A DNA stretch of 38,032 nucleotides. It comes from CAYSFW01 sp050329935. GTDB taxonomy: Bacteria > Pseudomonadota > Gammaproteobacteria > UWMA-0217. The notes below the pieces were generated by a model. That model made no database searches. It saw only the letters and a program-made list of their open reading frames with translations, and was not told the origin of the DNA. The stretch lies in assembly GCA_050329935.1 (NCBI GenBank), contig JBHJOI010000128.1, forward strand, positions 1 to 38,032, read 5' to 3'. Positions 17,588-25,274 of this stretch are shown piece by piece; position 1 is the stretch's first letter; every line of letters begins with the position of its first letter. A program made the position numbers and the translations under genes.

Positions 17588-19135
17588 TCAGTGATCGCCG
17601 CCGAGTGCGCGCCATTTGCGGCCATCGCGCGCGAGCAATTCATCGGCGCTGGCCGGGCCCCAGGAGCCCGCGGCGTAGTTCGGGAAGTCGCGCGGTGGCA
17701 ACACGCTCCACACGTCCTGAATCGGCTCGACCAGGCCCCAGCTCGCTTCTATGTTGTCCGCGTCCTTGAACAGGGTCGCGTCGCCGTTCATGCAGTCGTA
17801 AATCAGCGTTTCATATCCGGTGGACGGTGGATCGCCGAAATAGTCGCTGTAGGCGAAGTTCATCCGCACCTTGCCAAGCCGAACGCGCGGCCCGGGAATT
17901 TTCGCGCCGAAACTGAACTCGACGCCCTCGTCCGGTTGTAGGCGCAGGGTCAGGGTGTTGTTGCGCATGTATTCAACCGAGGTCTTGCGGAACATTTGCA
18001 CCGGCGCGCGCTGGTAGCGGATCGCGATTTCGGAATACTGCGCGGGCAGGCGTTTGCCGGTGCGCAGGTAAAACGGCACACCGGCCCAGCGCCAGTTATC
18101 GATCATCAGTTTCAGCGCGACGTAGGTCTCGGTGCGCGAATTCGGTGCCACGTCTTGTGATTCGCGGTAGGCGGAAATCGCGCGTCCGTGCGGGTCGCGG
18201 CCGCTACCATATTGGCCGCGAACGGTGTTGGTGAGCACATCCTCTGGCGCGAGCGGTTGGATCGAACGCATCACCTTCAACATTTCCTCGCGCACCGCGT
18301 TGGCCTCGAACGACGCGGGCGGTTCCATCGCGATCAATTGCAGCAGCACGAACAAATGATTCGGCAGCATATCGCGCAACGCGCCCGCCTGATCGTAATA
18401 GCCGCCGCGGTGTTCCACGCCGACCGACTCCGCGACCGTGATCTGCACATGGTCGACGTAGCGGTGATTCCACATCGGCTCGGTAAACGAATTCGCGAAG
18501 CGCAGCACCATGATGTTCTGCACCGTTTCCTTGCCGAGGTAGTGATCGATGCGAAAGATCTGACGCTCGTCGAGCCACTGGTGCAGATCGCGGTTGAGTT
18601 GTTTCGCCGATGCGAGATCGTGACCGAAGGGCTTTTCGATCACCACCCGCCGCCATTTTCCCGGCCCTTCATTGCTCAAACCCGATGCGGCTAGACGGCG
18701 TGAGATTTCGCAGAAAAAGCGCGGCGGCGTGGCGAGATAAAACAGGTAGTTGCCCGGCCCGCCTACCTCGGCGGTCACGGTCTGCAGCAAGGCATCGAGT
18801 CGCGCGTAGGCGCCATCGTCGGAAAAATCGCCTTGATGGTAAAAGAGACGCTGTTCCAGCCACTGCCAAGCGGCGTCGTCATGGCCGCCGGTGATATGTT
18901 CGCGTACCGACGGGCGAATTTCATCGCGGAAGGCCTGATGGTCGTGGTCCTGCCGATCCACGACGACGACACCGAAATGCTCCGCGAGCAGGCCGCTCAA
19001 ATGCAGGTGATACAGTGACGGCAGCAGTTTGCGCCGGGTCAGGTCGCCGCCGCCGCCAAAAATCACCATCACGCAGGGCGGGGCGCTGGGCGCCTGGGTA
19101 TCCGCGAGCGGGGCGAGATCAGGACTGCTTTTCAT
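17588..19135 (-). CDS. zwf: Glucose-6-phosphate 1-dehydrogenase
   Basis: Zwf oxidises glucose 6-phosphate to 6-phosphogluconolactone with NAD(P)+, opening the oxidative pentose-phosphate (or Entner-Doudoroff) route. The 515-residue protein has the Rossmann entry FGGGGDLTRRKLLPSLY (usually GASGDL, here GGGGDL) at about residue 26-42 and the active-site segment RIDHYLGKETVQN. Substrate contacts are visible in IEKPFGHDLASA. The start at 19135 is chosen for the CGGAGG site; it lies inside the end of gnd, giving a 17-base overlap and a gnd-zwf operon. No pgl or edd gene is present. Confidence 0.96.
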   Translation of the reverse strand: MKSSPDLAPLADTQAPSAPPCVMVIFGGGGDLTRRKLLPSLYHLHLSGLLAEHFGVVVVDRQDHDHQAFRDEIRPSVREHITGGHDDAAWQWLEQRLFYHQGDFSDDGAYARLDALLQTVTAEVGGPGNYLFYLATPPRFFCEISRRLAASGLSNEGPGKWRRVVIEKPFGHDLASAKQLNRDLHQWLDERQIFRIDHYLGKETVQNIMVLRFANSFTEPMWNHRYVDHVQITVAESVGVEHRGGYYDQAGALRDMLPNHLFVLLQLIAMEPPASFEANAVREEMLKVMRSIQPLAPEDVLTNTVRGQYGSGRDPHGRAISAYRESQDVAPNSRTETYVALKLMIDNWRWAGVPFYLRTGKRLPAQYSEIAIRYQRAPVQMFRKTSVEYMRNNTLTLRLQPDEGVEFSFGAKIPGPRVRLGKVRMNFAYSDYFGDPPSTGYETLIYDCMNGDATLFKDADNIEASWGLVEPIQDVWSVLPPRDFPNYAAGSWGPASADELLARDGRKWRALGGDH

Positions 19136-20132
19136 GGTGACCTCCGAACTGAAACCGCATCGCGGATAAGACGCGGTCGCCAAAATCGGCTTCGCCACGT
19201 GAGCTGAAGCGGTTGAACAGCGCGGCCGTCAGCACATGCGCCGGCACGCCACTCTCGATCGCCGCGATACTCGTCCAGCGGCCTTCGCCGGAATCCGAAA
19301 CGCGTCCTGAGAAAGACTGCAAGGCCGGATCCTGTTGCAGCGAAATCGCGGTCAGATCGAGCAGCCACGACGCAACGACGCTGCCGCGTCGCCATAATTC
19401 GGTAATGTCGGCGACATTGAGGTCGTAGCTGAAATCGCGCGGATCGCGCAGCGGCGTGGTCTCGGCGTCGACGGCGTGTTGTCGCTGACCCACATCGGCG
19501 TGGCGTAACAGGTTGAGCCCTTCGGCGTAGGCTGCCATCAGTCCATATTCGATGCCGTTGTGCACCATTTTTACGAAATGACCAGCGCCGGCGGGGCCGC
19601 AATGCAGCCAGCCTTCCTCGGCTGGAGCCGGGTCGCCGGTGCGGCCGGGCGTGCGCTCGATTTCACCCAGTCCCGGCGCGAGCGCGCGAAAAATGGGGGT
19701 GAGTCGTTCCACGCTCGGCGTATCGCCGCCGATCATCAGGCAATACCCGCGTTCGAGCCCCCACACACCGCCGCTTGTGCCGACATCGAGATAGGTCACG
19801 CCGCGCGCGGCGAGCGCATCGGCCCGGCGGATATCGTCCTTGTAGTAACTGTTGCCGCCGTCGATCAGCGTGTCACCGGGCTCCAGCAGCGGCAGCAAGG
19901 TCTCGATGAGCGGATCGACCACGCCCGCTGGCACCATCAGCCAGACCGTGCGCGGCGTGTCCAGCGCCGCGACGAACGCCGTGAGTTCCGTGTGCCCGCG
20001 CATGCCTTCCGCCGCGAGACCCGCCACCGCGTCGGGGTCGGGCGCATAGCCGACGCACTCATGCCCCGCGCGCAACAGACGGCGGACCATGTTGCCACCC
20101 ATTCTTCCCAATCCAATCATGCCGATTTGCAT
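19119..20132 (-). CDS. gnd: 6-phosphogluconate dehydrogenase, short (YqeC/GntZ-like) type
   Basis: The enzyme oxidises and decarboxylates 6-phosphogluconate to ribulose 5-phosphate. The 337-residue product is the short form (long enterobacterial Gnd is about 470). It shows MIGLGRMGGNMVRRL (Rossmann GxGxxG), DGGNSYYKDD, and the catalytic region HCGPAGAGHFVKMVHNGIEYG. Short-form enzymes are often NAD-preferring; the cofactor here is not settled. The ribosome site AAGGAGTAA precedes the ATG. It is first in the operon with zwf, so the two consecutive dehydrogenases are co-expressed. Confidence 0.95.
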   Translation of the reverse strand: MQIGMIGLGRMGGNMVRRLLRAGHECVGYAPDPDAVAGLAAEGMRGHTELTAFVAALDTPRTVWLMVPAGVVDPLIETLLPLLEPGDTLIDGGNSYYKDDIRRADALAARGVTYLDVGTSGGVWGLERGYCLMIGGDTPSVERLTPIFRALAPGLGEIERTPGRTGDPAPAEEGWLHCGPAGAGHFVKMVHNGIEYGLMAAYAEGLNLLRHADVGQRQHAVDAETTPLRDPRDFSYDLNVADITELWRRGSVVASWLLDLTAISLQQDPALQSFSGRVSDSGEGRWTSIAAIESGVPAHVLTAALFNRFSSRGEADFGDRVLSAMRFQFGGHHEKQS

Positions 20133-20279
20133 ACCGTTCTTACTCCTTAAATCCGGTTGAAGAATGCCGGCCCCCGCGAGCCCAGTGCGGGCGAGCCAAG
20201 AGGCGCGCGGTCACGATGCGGTTTTCCACCGCGTGGCACAAGTGAAAGTTTTGTTGGCGCGGTAAATGCGCGCTGGGGC

Positions 20280-20741
20280 TCACATCCAGCGCCGCACACT
20301 GGCCGAGTAGGTCGCGTACTGCTCACCAAACAGCACATGCAATACCCGTTCCTCCGGAATTATCTGGAAGCGGGTGACATACAGCACGTAAACGACCGGA
20401 CCCGCGAGCGCGAGTGGCGCCGAAAGATAGATGGCCCAGGCCAGCAGGAGGAAGAACAAGCCAACGTACATGGGATTTCGGGTGATTCGGTACACGCCAG
20501 CGGTGACCAACGCGGTCGCCCGCTGTGGCGTCAGCGGATTGACGGTTGTTCGCGAGGCACGAAATGCCAGCAAGCCCAACAGGTCGAACGCCAAACCTAT
20601 AACCACCAACCCGGCGACCGCGGCAAATCTTGCCGTCAAATCTACCGCCAACATTGGGCCGACGGGTGCGGCCAGCCACATCGCCAGACCCACCAACGCC
20701 CCGACGATCGGGGGCGGAATCTTGTGCTCCAACCACTGCAT
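20280..20741 (-). CDS. Isoprenylcysteine carboxyl methyltransferase / PEMT-type membrane methyltransferase
   Basis: The 153-residue protein has four hydrophobic spans and the family's C-terminal SAM-binding segment: GVYRITRNPMYVGLFFLLL (about residues 83-101) and the terminal EERVLHVLFGEQYATY. These ICMT/PEMT-like (DUF1295/NnrU-neighbour type) bacterial proteins are membrane methyltransferases whose substrates are mostly unknown; bacterial members do not methylate prenylcysteine in the eukaryotic way. It is a single gene with no strong ribosome site. Nothing around it identifies the substrate. Confidence 0.85.
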   Translation of the reverse strand: MQWLEHKIPPPIVGALVGLAMWLAAPVGPMLAVDLTARFAAVAGLVVIGLAFDLLGLLAFRASRTTVNPLTPQRATALVTAGVYRITRNPMYVGLFFLLLAWAIYLSAPLALAGPVVYVLYVTRFQIIPEERVLHVLFGEQYATYSASVRRWM

Positions 20742-20829
20742 GAGACGAGTCCGAGGGTGCCTAGCGTTGAACGTGAGTAATCGCGATGTTAAGCATCGAT
20801 GCGGAAAAAAGTAAGGCCGGCACGCCTTG

Positions 20830-22491
20830 TCAATTAGCCACCGTCGCCGCCAGTGTCCGCAGCAAGGGCCTGAGCGAATGCAGCGCGCCGGTGGCGTGGA
20901 AGCGACGGATGACCGGTTTCGGCAGTGAGCGGTTGACGCTGTCCGGCGGGAGTCGCGACCACAATGTTTGGAGCAGCTCGGTGAGTTGATCGACTTGGGT
21001 GGTCTCGTCGGTGAGCAGCACGACCTTGGCGAGCGATACTTCGGCGAGGAGCAGTCCGAGTTCGAATTCGCAGCCGAGGTTGTTCTTGCCGAATCCGCGC
21101 AGGTCCATCAACACCGCGTCGCTGCGACGGGCGAGCGCGCGCACCGTGGCGCGCCAGGTGTTGTCGTAGCAGAAGAACTCGTTGACGCGGTAGCGGCCAT
21201 CGGGGTCCGGGCGTGCGTCAAAGCGCTCCAGTCGGTTACGCAGGTCCTCGTCGCTGGCGACGAACAGGCCGCGCATTCGCAGCCCCCAGAACTGTATAAG
21301 TTCGTCGGGTTCGAGATTGGTCGCCGCGAGGTCGGGCGCGCCGATCAGGCTGATCGGGCCGGCGTTGCGCCAGCGCTGGCTGAGCTGATCGAGCAACCGC
21401 CGGCTGCGGCGGCGATGCCCGAACACGCGCAGCAGTAGCAGCGATGCCGGGCGCGCTTGCGTTGCCGCCGGGCGTTGCAGGGTGCGGCTCAACCATTTGT
21501 AGGCGAGGTAGGCGAACACGAAACTCGCGCTCGCGCCCTGCGTGGAGTCAAGCTGGATCACCATGTCGATCAGCGTGATCACCAGCCACCAACTGTCGAG
21601 CGTGAGCGACTGGTCGCTGATGCGCTTGTCGCGGTAGCGCGCCGCGATGCGACGCAGCAGCCACCACGCACCGCCGAGCATGGCGGCGACCAGCGTTCCC
21701 AGCACGATCCAGCGATAGTCGAGCCACAGGCTGACGTCGTTCAGCGCTAGCGCAAGACAGCCGAGCCCCTGCGTCGCCAGCAGCCAGGCGGCGACCAGCG
21801 CGATCGCGACGAGGTAAGCCAGCAGGCCGACTGAGCGCCATGCCCGATTGCTCAGCACCCACAGCAGCAGCGTCGGCGGCCCCATCCAGATCAGCCAGAC
21901 CAGCGCCAGGCTCTCGCCACCGGCCTCGCGCAGCCCGAGCGCCGACAAGGCGAAGTCGAACACGAGCACGAGCGTGAAGTAGCCGATCATCCACGCCCAC
22001 TTTGCGCGGTTGTCGTTGACGCTTGTCAGTAGCAGCGTCGGGATCACCGGCCACGCATACAGCAGCCACACCGCGAACACCCGCAGCGGTGTCAACTCGA
22101 TATCGCCGAAGACGAAAGTCAGCACCGTCGCGATCAGCGCATGCGCAAGCCCCGCGACCGCGTAGGCGAACCCCGCGCGTCGAACGCCGTGCGCGGTGAA
22201 TCGCTCCAGTGGCGCGGACGTGGGCGCGGCGGAATCGCCGACAGTCTCGATCTGGAGCAGGGCGGTCGGCGCGGTCGTCCCGGCGCGGCGTGCCGGCTCC
22301 GCGGACACCGAACCGCCCGCCGACACCTGACGCATCACCCGCGCGACTTGCCGGCGATACAGAACGACCGTCAACCACGTCAGCAGCACCGCGATCGGCA
22401 ACGCCGCCAGCAATATGAACGCCGCCACGCCGCCTAATGTCGTCGCGCACTCGGCGGGGAACGAAAAGGATGCGGGCTCGTCGTAGGGCAT
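20830..22491 (-). CDS. Polytopic membrane protein with soluble Rossmann-like C-terminal domain, unknown function
   Basis: The 553-residue product (from MPYDEP) has about eight membrane spans in residues 15-340, then a soluble domain of about 200 residues. That domain contains LLLLRVFGHRRRSRRLLDQL, RYRVNEFFCYDNTWR, and SDAVLMDLRGF followed by FELGLLLAEVSLAKVVLLTD. The last pattern (Asp-rich turn, 'LMDLRGF', an ELG helix, then a buried strand) is what TIR-like, STALD/SLOG-like and related nucleotide-binding folds show, but no catalytic residue can be named with confidence. I recall similar uncharacterised proteins in proteobacteria but no function. The start is uncertain: the ATG at 22491 has no good ribosome site. 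A decayed ATPase lies directly upstream. Confidence 0.7.
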   Translation of the reverse strand: MPYDEPASFSFPAECATTLGGVAAFILLAALPIAVLLTWLTVVLYRRQVARVMRQVSAGGSVSAEPARRAGTTAPTALLQIETVGDSAAPTSAPLERFTAHGVRRAGFAYAVAGLAHALIATVLTFVFGDIELTPLRVFAVWLLYAWPVIPTLLLTSVNDNRAKWAWMIGYFTLVLVFDFALSALGLREAGGESLALVWLIWMGPPTLLLWVLSNRAWRSVGLLAYLVAIALVAAWLLATQGLGCLALALNDVSLWLDYRWIVLGTLVAAMLGGAWWLLRRIAARYRDKRISDQSLTLDSWWLVITLIDMVIQLDSTQGASASFVFAYLAYKWLSRTLQRPAATQARPASLLLLRVFGHRRRSRRLLDQLSQRWRNAGPISLIGAPDLAATNLEPDELIQFWGLRMRGLFVASDEDLRNRLERFDARPDPDGRYRVNEFFCYDNTWRATVRALARRSDAVLMDLRGFGKNNLGCEFELGLLLAEVSLAKVVLLTDETTQVDQLTELLQTLWSRLPPDSVNRSLPKPVIRRFHATGALHSLRPLLRTLAATVAN

Positions 22492-22499
22492 GATTAAAG

Positions 22500-22820
22500 G
22501 AAGATAGACCAACGGCGTCGATGCCGTGCGCCGCATCGGCGTTGTCGAAGAAATAAACCTTGGGCGGCTTGAGCACCGCGCGGGCGACGGCGGTGGTGTA
22601 GGGCATGACGCGGAACAGCACATACATGCGTTCCAGCGCTTCGAGCCACGACTTCGCGGTTAGCGGCGCGACCTGAAAATCTTGCGCCAGGTTCGAAATC
22701 ACCACCATGCCGCCGACCCGCGCGCGGGTCATCGGTAAGAAACGGCTCCGGGAAACCGCCCACCGTCATCAAACGCCGGAAAGCGTCCTGGGTTTCGATT
22801 CCCTCGGGCAGCGATGCCAA
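22500..22820 (-). pseudogene. Remnant of AAA_14/DUF4143 ATPase
   Basis: Two pieces in different frames resemble the C-terminal half of DUF4143 ATPases: first LPEGIETQDAFRRLMTVGGF..PEPFL (22820 to about 22715), then, after a frame change, ISNLAQDFQVAPLTAKSWLE and the PKVYFFDNADA strand (about 22720-22530). The usual stretch of about 70 residues between them is missing and the end is truncated. The family is a winged-helix AAA ATPase of unclear function found near toxin-antitoxin and mobile loci. This copy is certainly non-functional. Confidence 0.75.
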
Positions 22821-22871
22821 TTGGAGAGGTGCAGTCGAATTCGATCAAGAAGCCTTCGGCGAGCGGATGGG

Positions 22872-22896
22872 GTTGGGGTGACGAAGGCGCCCCAAC
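22872..22896. repeat. REP-like palindrome, third copy
   Basis: GTTGGGGTG...CGCCCCAAC is a 25-base hairpin that differs at one base from the reverse complement of 17506-17530. It sits beside the ATPase remnant. Confidence 0.7.
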
Positions 22897-22989
22897 GTTT
22901 TCGCGTCGTTTAATCGCAATGCGGGCGTTCCCGGACTCCCGCCAACGGGTCACCTCTGTCACGGCGACGTACGCGCCGATATCGCGCCC

Positions 22990-23283
22990 TCAAGGCATCG
23001 CTTTGGCGATGATTTCCTTCATTTGGGCAACGGAGTATCCGCGCAGGGTTTCCATTCGGACATTGCCGAGCGAGCCGAGTTTGACGAGCAAGGCGGCGGC
23101 TGCTTCCTCGGGTCCTTCGGTGATGATGACCATGTCGTATTCGCCCATGGTGTAGTAAGCGCCTTTGACGGCAACGCCGACTTTTTCCGCCATCGCGGCG
23201 AAGGCTTCGAAGCGTTGCGGCGATTCCTTGATGTTGCGGGCGCCTTGGTCCGTGAGATTGATCAGCGTGATAAACGTGGCCAT
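22990..23283 (-). CDS. GYD-domain protein
   Basis: The 97-residue protein matches the GYD family (PF08734): ITLINLTDQGARNIKESPQR at the N terminus, then GVAVKGAYYTMGEYDMVII with the G-Y/E-D core, and a ferredoxin-like alpha/beta dimer fold expected overall. The function of the family is unknown; it resembles AsnC/YCII-like ligand-binding or stress-responsive small proteins. The start has CGGAGA upstream. It stands alone. A 7-bp inverted repeat (CTCGTGG/CCACGAG, 23323-23352) lies in its leader. Confidence 0.9.
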   Translation of the reverse strand: MATFITLINLTDQGARNIKESPQRFEAFAAMAEKVGVAVKGAYYTMGEYDMVIITEGPEEAAAALLVKLGSLGNVRMETLRGYSVAQMKEIIAKAMP

Positions 23284-23615
23284 GACAGTGGTCTCCGGGG
23301 ACGGATGCGTTGCGGTGTCCATCTCGTGGGGCGTTTCGGCATGCGCCACGAGGTGGCTTGATTCGCTCGGTGCGAAAGTCTCTTTTGGACGGGTCGAAAC
23401 AGGGCTTCCGTGTTTCGACGTCGGTGCGATTGAGTGCGGGAACGATCGGAAATACCGGCTATTCAGACTGTAGTTCGCGGCGGACGGCGGTGGCACAAGG
23501 CATTGGACTTTGTGGGGTAGGCGTTACGTGCGATCCGCGTCGTTTGCGTGTTTTCGGGAATCAATCGGCAAGGCGCCTCGCGCGACCGCGCTTGAGCGGT
23601 GGGGCCCGAGTCTCT
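23284..23615. other. Divergent intergenic region
   Basis: 332 bases between the GYD gene and the small His-rich membrane protein. Apart from the inverted repeat at 23323-23352 (CTCGTGG, 16 nt, CCACGAG) I see no gene or clear promoter. No Zur-like palindrome is evident. Confidence 0.4.
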
Positions 23616-23942
23616 ATGATCGGGCGCTATATGAGCGCCGCGCGTCAACAACTCTCTGTTTTGAAACGGCCGAATTGGCAGCACTGGATCGTGCTGTTGT
23701 TGTTCGTGTTCGCGCAGACGGCGGCGCTGCTGCACGCGGAAGTCCATGAGTTTCATGAGCACGACGCCAGTTGTGCTGTTTACGCGGTGGTCGAGCATCA
23801 GACGCCGCAGGTCGTTCCTCCGATTGCCCTGCCATCGCCGGGCTACCGCCATCTGACCGTCACGGTCCCTATGCCCGCTTGGGTGTCGTTCTCGCGAGCC
23901 CGGATTTATTGGGCGCGCGCGCCTCCTCGTCTGTCTGCGTAG
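23616..23942 (+). CDS. Small His-rich exported/membrane protein of a metal-uptake-like cluster
   Basis: The 108-residue product (or 103 from the Met at 23631) has one membrane segment (IVLLLFVFAQTAALLHA) followed by a metal-ligand-rich stretch HAEVHEFHEHDASCAVY. Short proteins with one span and an HxxHEHDxSC motif are found beside zinc- or copper-related uptake genes; the family is otherwise uncharacterised. The first hydrophobic segment could be a signal peptide ending at HA. Both starts have poor ribosome sites. It stands 260 bases upstream of the His-rich lipoprotein on the same strand. Confidence 0.65.
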   Translation: MIGRYMSAARQQLSVLKRPNWQHWIVLLLFVFAQTAALLHAEVHEFHEHDASCAVYAVVEHQTPQVVPPIALPSPGYRHLTVTVPMPAWVSFSRARIYWARAPPRLSA

Positions 23943-24074
23943 AGTTCTCGAAACAACCCTGTCTCGGCTCGGCGCTGGCTAGTGCCTGACGCCTGATCGT
24001 TGGCTTCCGCGCGTCTCTAGTGGCCTAGGTCCGGTTAGGACTGAATCTCATGGGCGCGGCGGGTGTCGGCGTGG

Positions 24075-24181
24075 GGTCGGTTGTTTCTCACAGCTTTTCT
24101 AGGCACACAGACCGACCGGGAAATCCCTTTTGCGTTCCCGGTGGGTGTTCGGCGCCTGTCGCTCCGTCGAGGGCAGGCGCC
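24075..24181 (+). promoter_or_regulatory. Structured leader with competing hairpins before the His-rich lipoprotein
   Basis: Three perfect inverted repeats lie in the leader. A: GGTCGGT (24075-24081) with ACCGACC (24111-24117). B: ACCGGGAA (24115-24122) with TTCCCGGT (24135-24142). C: GGCGCCTG (24151-24158) with CAGGCGCC (24174-24181). A and B share bases 24115-24117, so they cannot both form completely. C ends 23 bases before the ATG and just ahead of the ribosome site AAGAGGAG. The arrangement is like an attenuator or riboswitch, but I match it to no known class (no B12 box). Confidence 0.45.
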
Positions 24182-24203
24182 TGAATTAAGAGGAGTATTT
24201 ACG

Positions 24204-25211
24204 ATGACACCTAATCTCAAGAAATCCTTGCGCGCTTCTTTGTTGCTTGCCTGCGGTGCGGTGCTCGGTGCGTGTTCCAGTAGTTCGAGTGACGACGCCG
24301 CCGCTAGTTCGAGTGACGACGCCGCCGCCGGTGGCTCGGCGTCCGTCGACATGCCCGAAGGTTTGTCGCTGGTGCTGTTGAACGCCAGCACCGGAGCGTA
24401 TTACCTATTCGACGCCGAGACCGAAACGCGGACCGACCTCAATGACTTGGCGCAACGCAGCCAGGACAGCGCGGTGCAGAAGCTGCTCATTTCGGACACC
24501 TCGACGATAGGCCATTTTTTCTCCTGGCCGGATTTCCGCGTGGCTAACGGTCAGGAAATGTTGGATGACAAGTATCTGCTGATGAAACCGGGCTACATCC
24601 CGGGTAGCGAGATCAGCGCGGATAAGTTCGTTCAGTTGGCGCATTTTCACGACGCGACCCTCGCTGCGCACAGTGCTGATGAGTTTGCCAATCCCGAACC
24701 CGGAAGCAGCCGAGCCGCCGGCATGGCGAGACTCAACAGTCACGTCAGCGAGCAGGCGGAACTGGTCGCCGAGTTGGCGGCGGTGTTGCCCGCGGGCGAA
24801 ACACTGTGCCGCGCCTTTGTTGATCCCTATGTGAAATTCGAGCACGAGCAGGAGCCGGCCGGAGAAGGGGCAGCGGAGCATGAGCACGGTGATCTGGTTC
24901 ACATGGCGTTGACCACCTCCGGACGCATGCATTTCTTCGCCGAGGGCGACGCCGGTCTCGCGCCCACGCAGGGCTTCGTGAAACTGGACAACGTCACCTT
25001 CATCGAAAACTGCGATCGAACCACCATCGCGCACGCGAGTGAGGATGGGGTGCTGGTGTTCGTGCCCGATACCCAGCGGATCTATTTGGTGGATTCGCAC
25101 GGCGGTGATTATCACCAGCATTCCACCTGGCCCATTTCCGCGATTCTGCCGCGAGGCGTGCGCGCGGACTTGGTCGCGGTGATGGGCGCTGGTGCCGACC
25201 ACGACCATTAA
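24204..25211 (+). CDS. His-rich lipoprotein of unknown function beside a ZnuD-like receptor
   Basis: The 335-residue protein has a lipoprotein signal with lipobox LGAC (Cys24), then a low-complexity Ser/Asp/Ala linker made by a 24-base tandem duplication. The body has a predicted beta-rich region and three His clusters: HEQEPAGEGAAEHEHGD (about 215-231), HGGDYHQHSTW and the C-terminal DHDH. Such clusters fit loose metal binding. It starts with AAGAGGAG at good spacing. A hairpin and 63 bases separate it from the TonB receptor, so they are probably one operon in which the lipoprotein would work with the receptor in the outer membrane or periplasm. I do not recognise a named family. Confidence 0.7.
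   Translation: MTPNLKKSLRASLLLACGAVLGACSSSSSDDAAASSSDDAAAGGSASVDMPEGLSLVLLNASTGAYYLFDAETETRTDLNDLAQRSQDSAVQKLLISDTSTIGHFFSWPDFRVANGQEMLDDKYLLMKPGYIPGSEISADKFVQLAHFHDATLAAHSADEFANPEPGSSRAAGMARLNSHVSEQAELVAELAAVLPAGETLCRAFVDPYVKFEHEQEPAGEGAAEHEHGDLVHMALTTSGRMHFFAEGDAGLAPTQGFVKLDNVTFIENCDRTTIAHASEDGVLVFVPDTQRIYLVDSHGGDYHQHSTWPISAILPRGVRADLVAVMGAGADHDH
24281..24328 (+). repeat. 24-base tandem duplication in the lipoprotein linker
   Basis: Two identical adjacent 24-mers (24281-24304 and 24305-24328) encode two copies of SSSDDAAA just after the lipid-attachment Cys. Because 24 is a multiple of three, copy-number change would lengthen or shorten the linker without breaking the frame. Confidence 0.9.
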
Positions 25212-25232
25212 CCCTCCGATCCGTTCCATCCG

Positions 25233-25256
25233 CCCCGGCACGACCTCGTGCCGGGG
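25233..25256 (+). terminator. Strong intercistronic hairpin
   Basis: CCCCGGCACGA CC TCGTGCCGGGG is an 11-bp perfect inverted repeat between the lipoprotein stop and the receptor start. There is no T run, so it is more likely an attenuator or mRNA-processing/stabilising element than a full terminator; it would give different levels of the two genes. Confidence 0.6.
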
Positions 25257-25274
25257 CACCTTGAGACGAGCACT

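Noticed and set aside
24030..24200. Cobalamin-type riboswitch before the TonB cluster
   Set aside because: The leader is structured and precedes a TonB receptor, but I could not find the B12 box (GCCACTG) or other class-defining motifs.
23284..24203. Zur or Fur box controlling the metal-uptake-like cluster
   Set aside because: No palindrome resembling the Zur or Fur consensus was found; only unrelated inverted repeats were seen.
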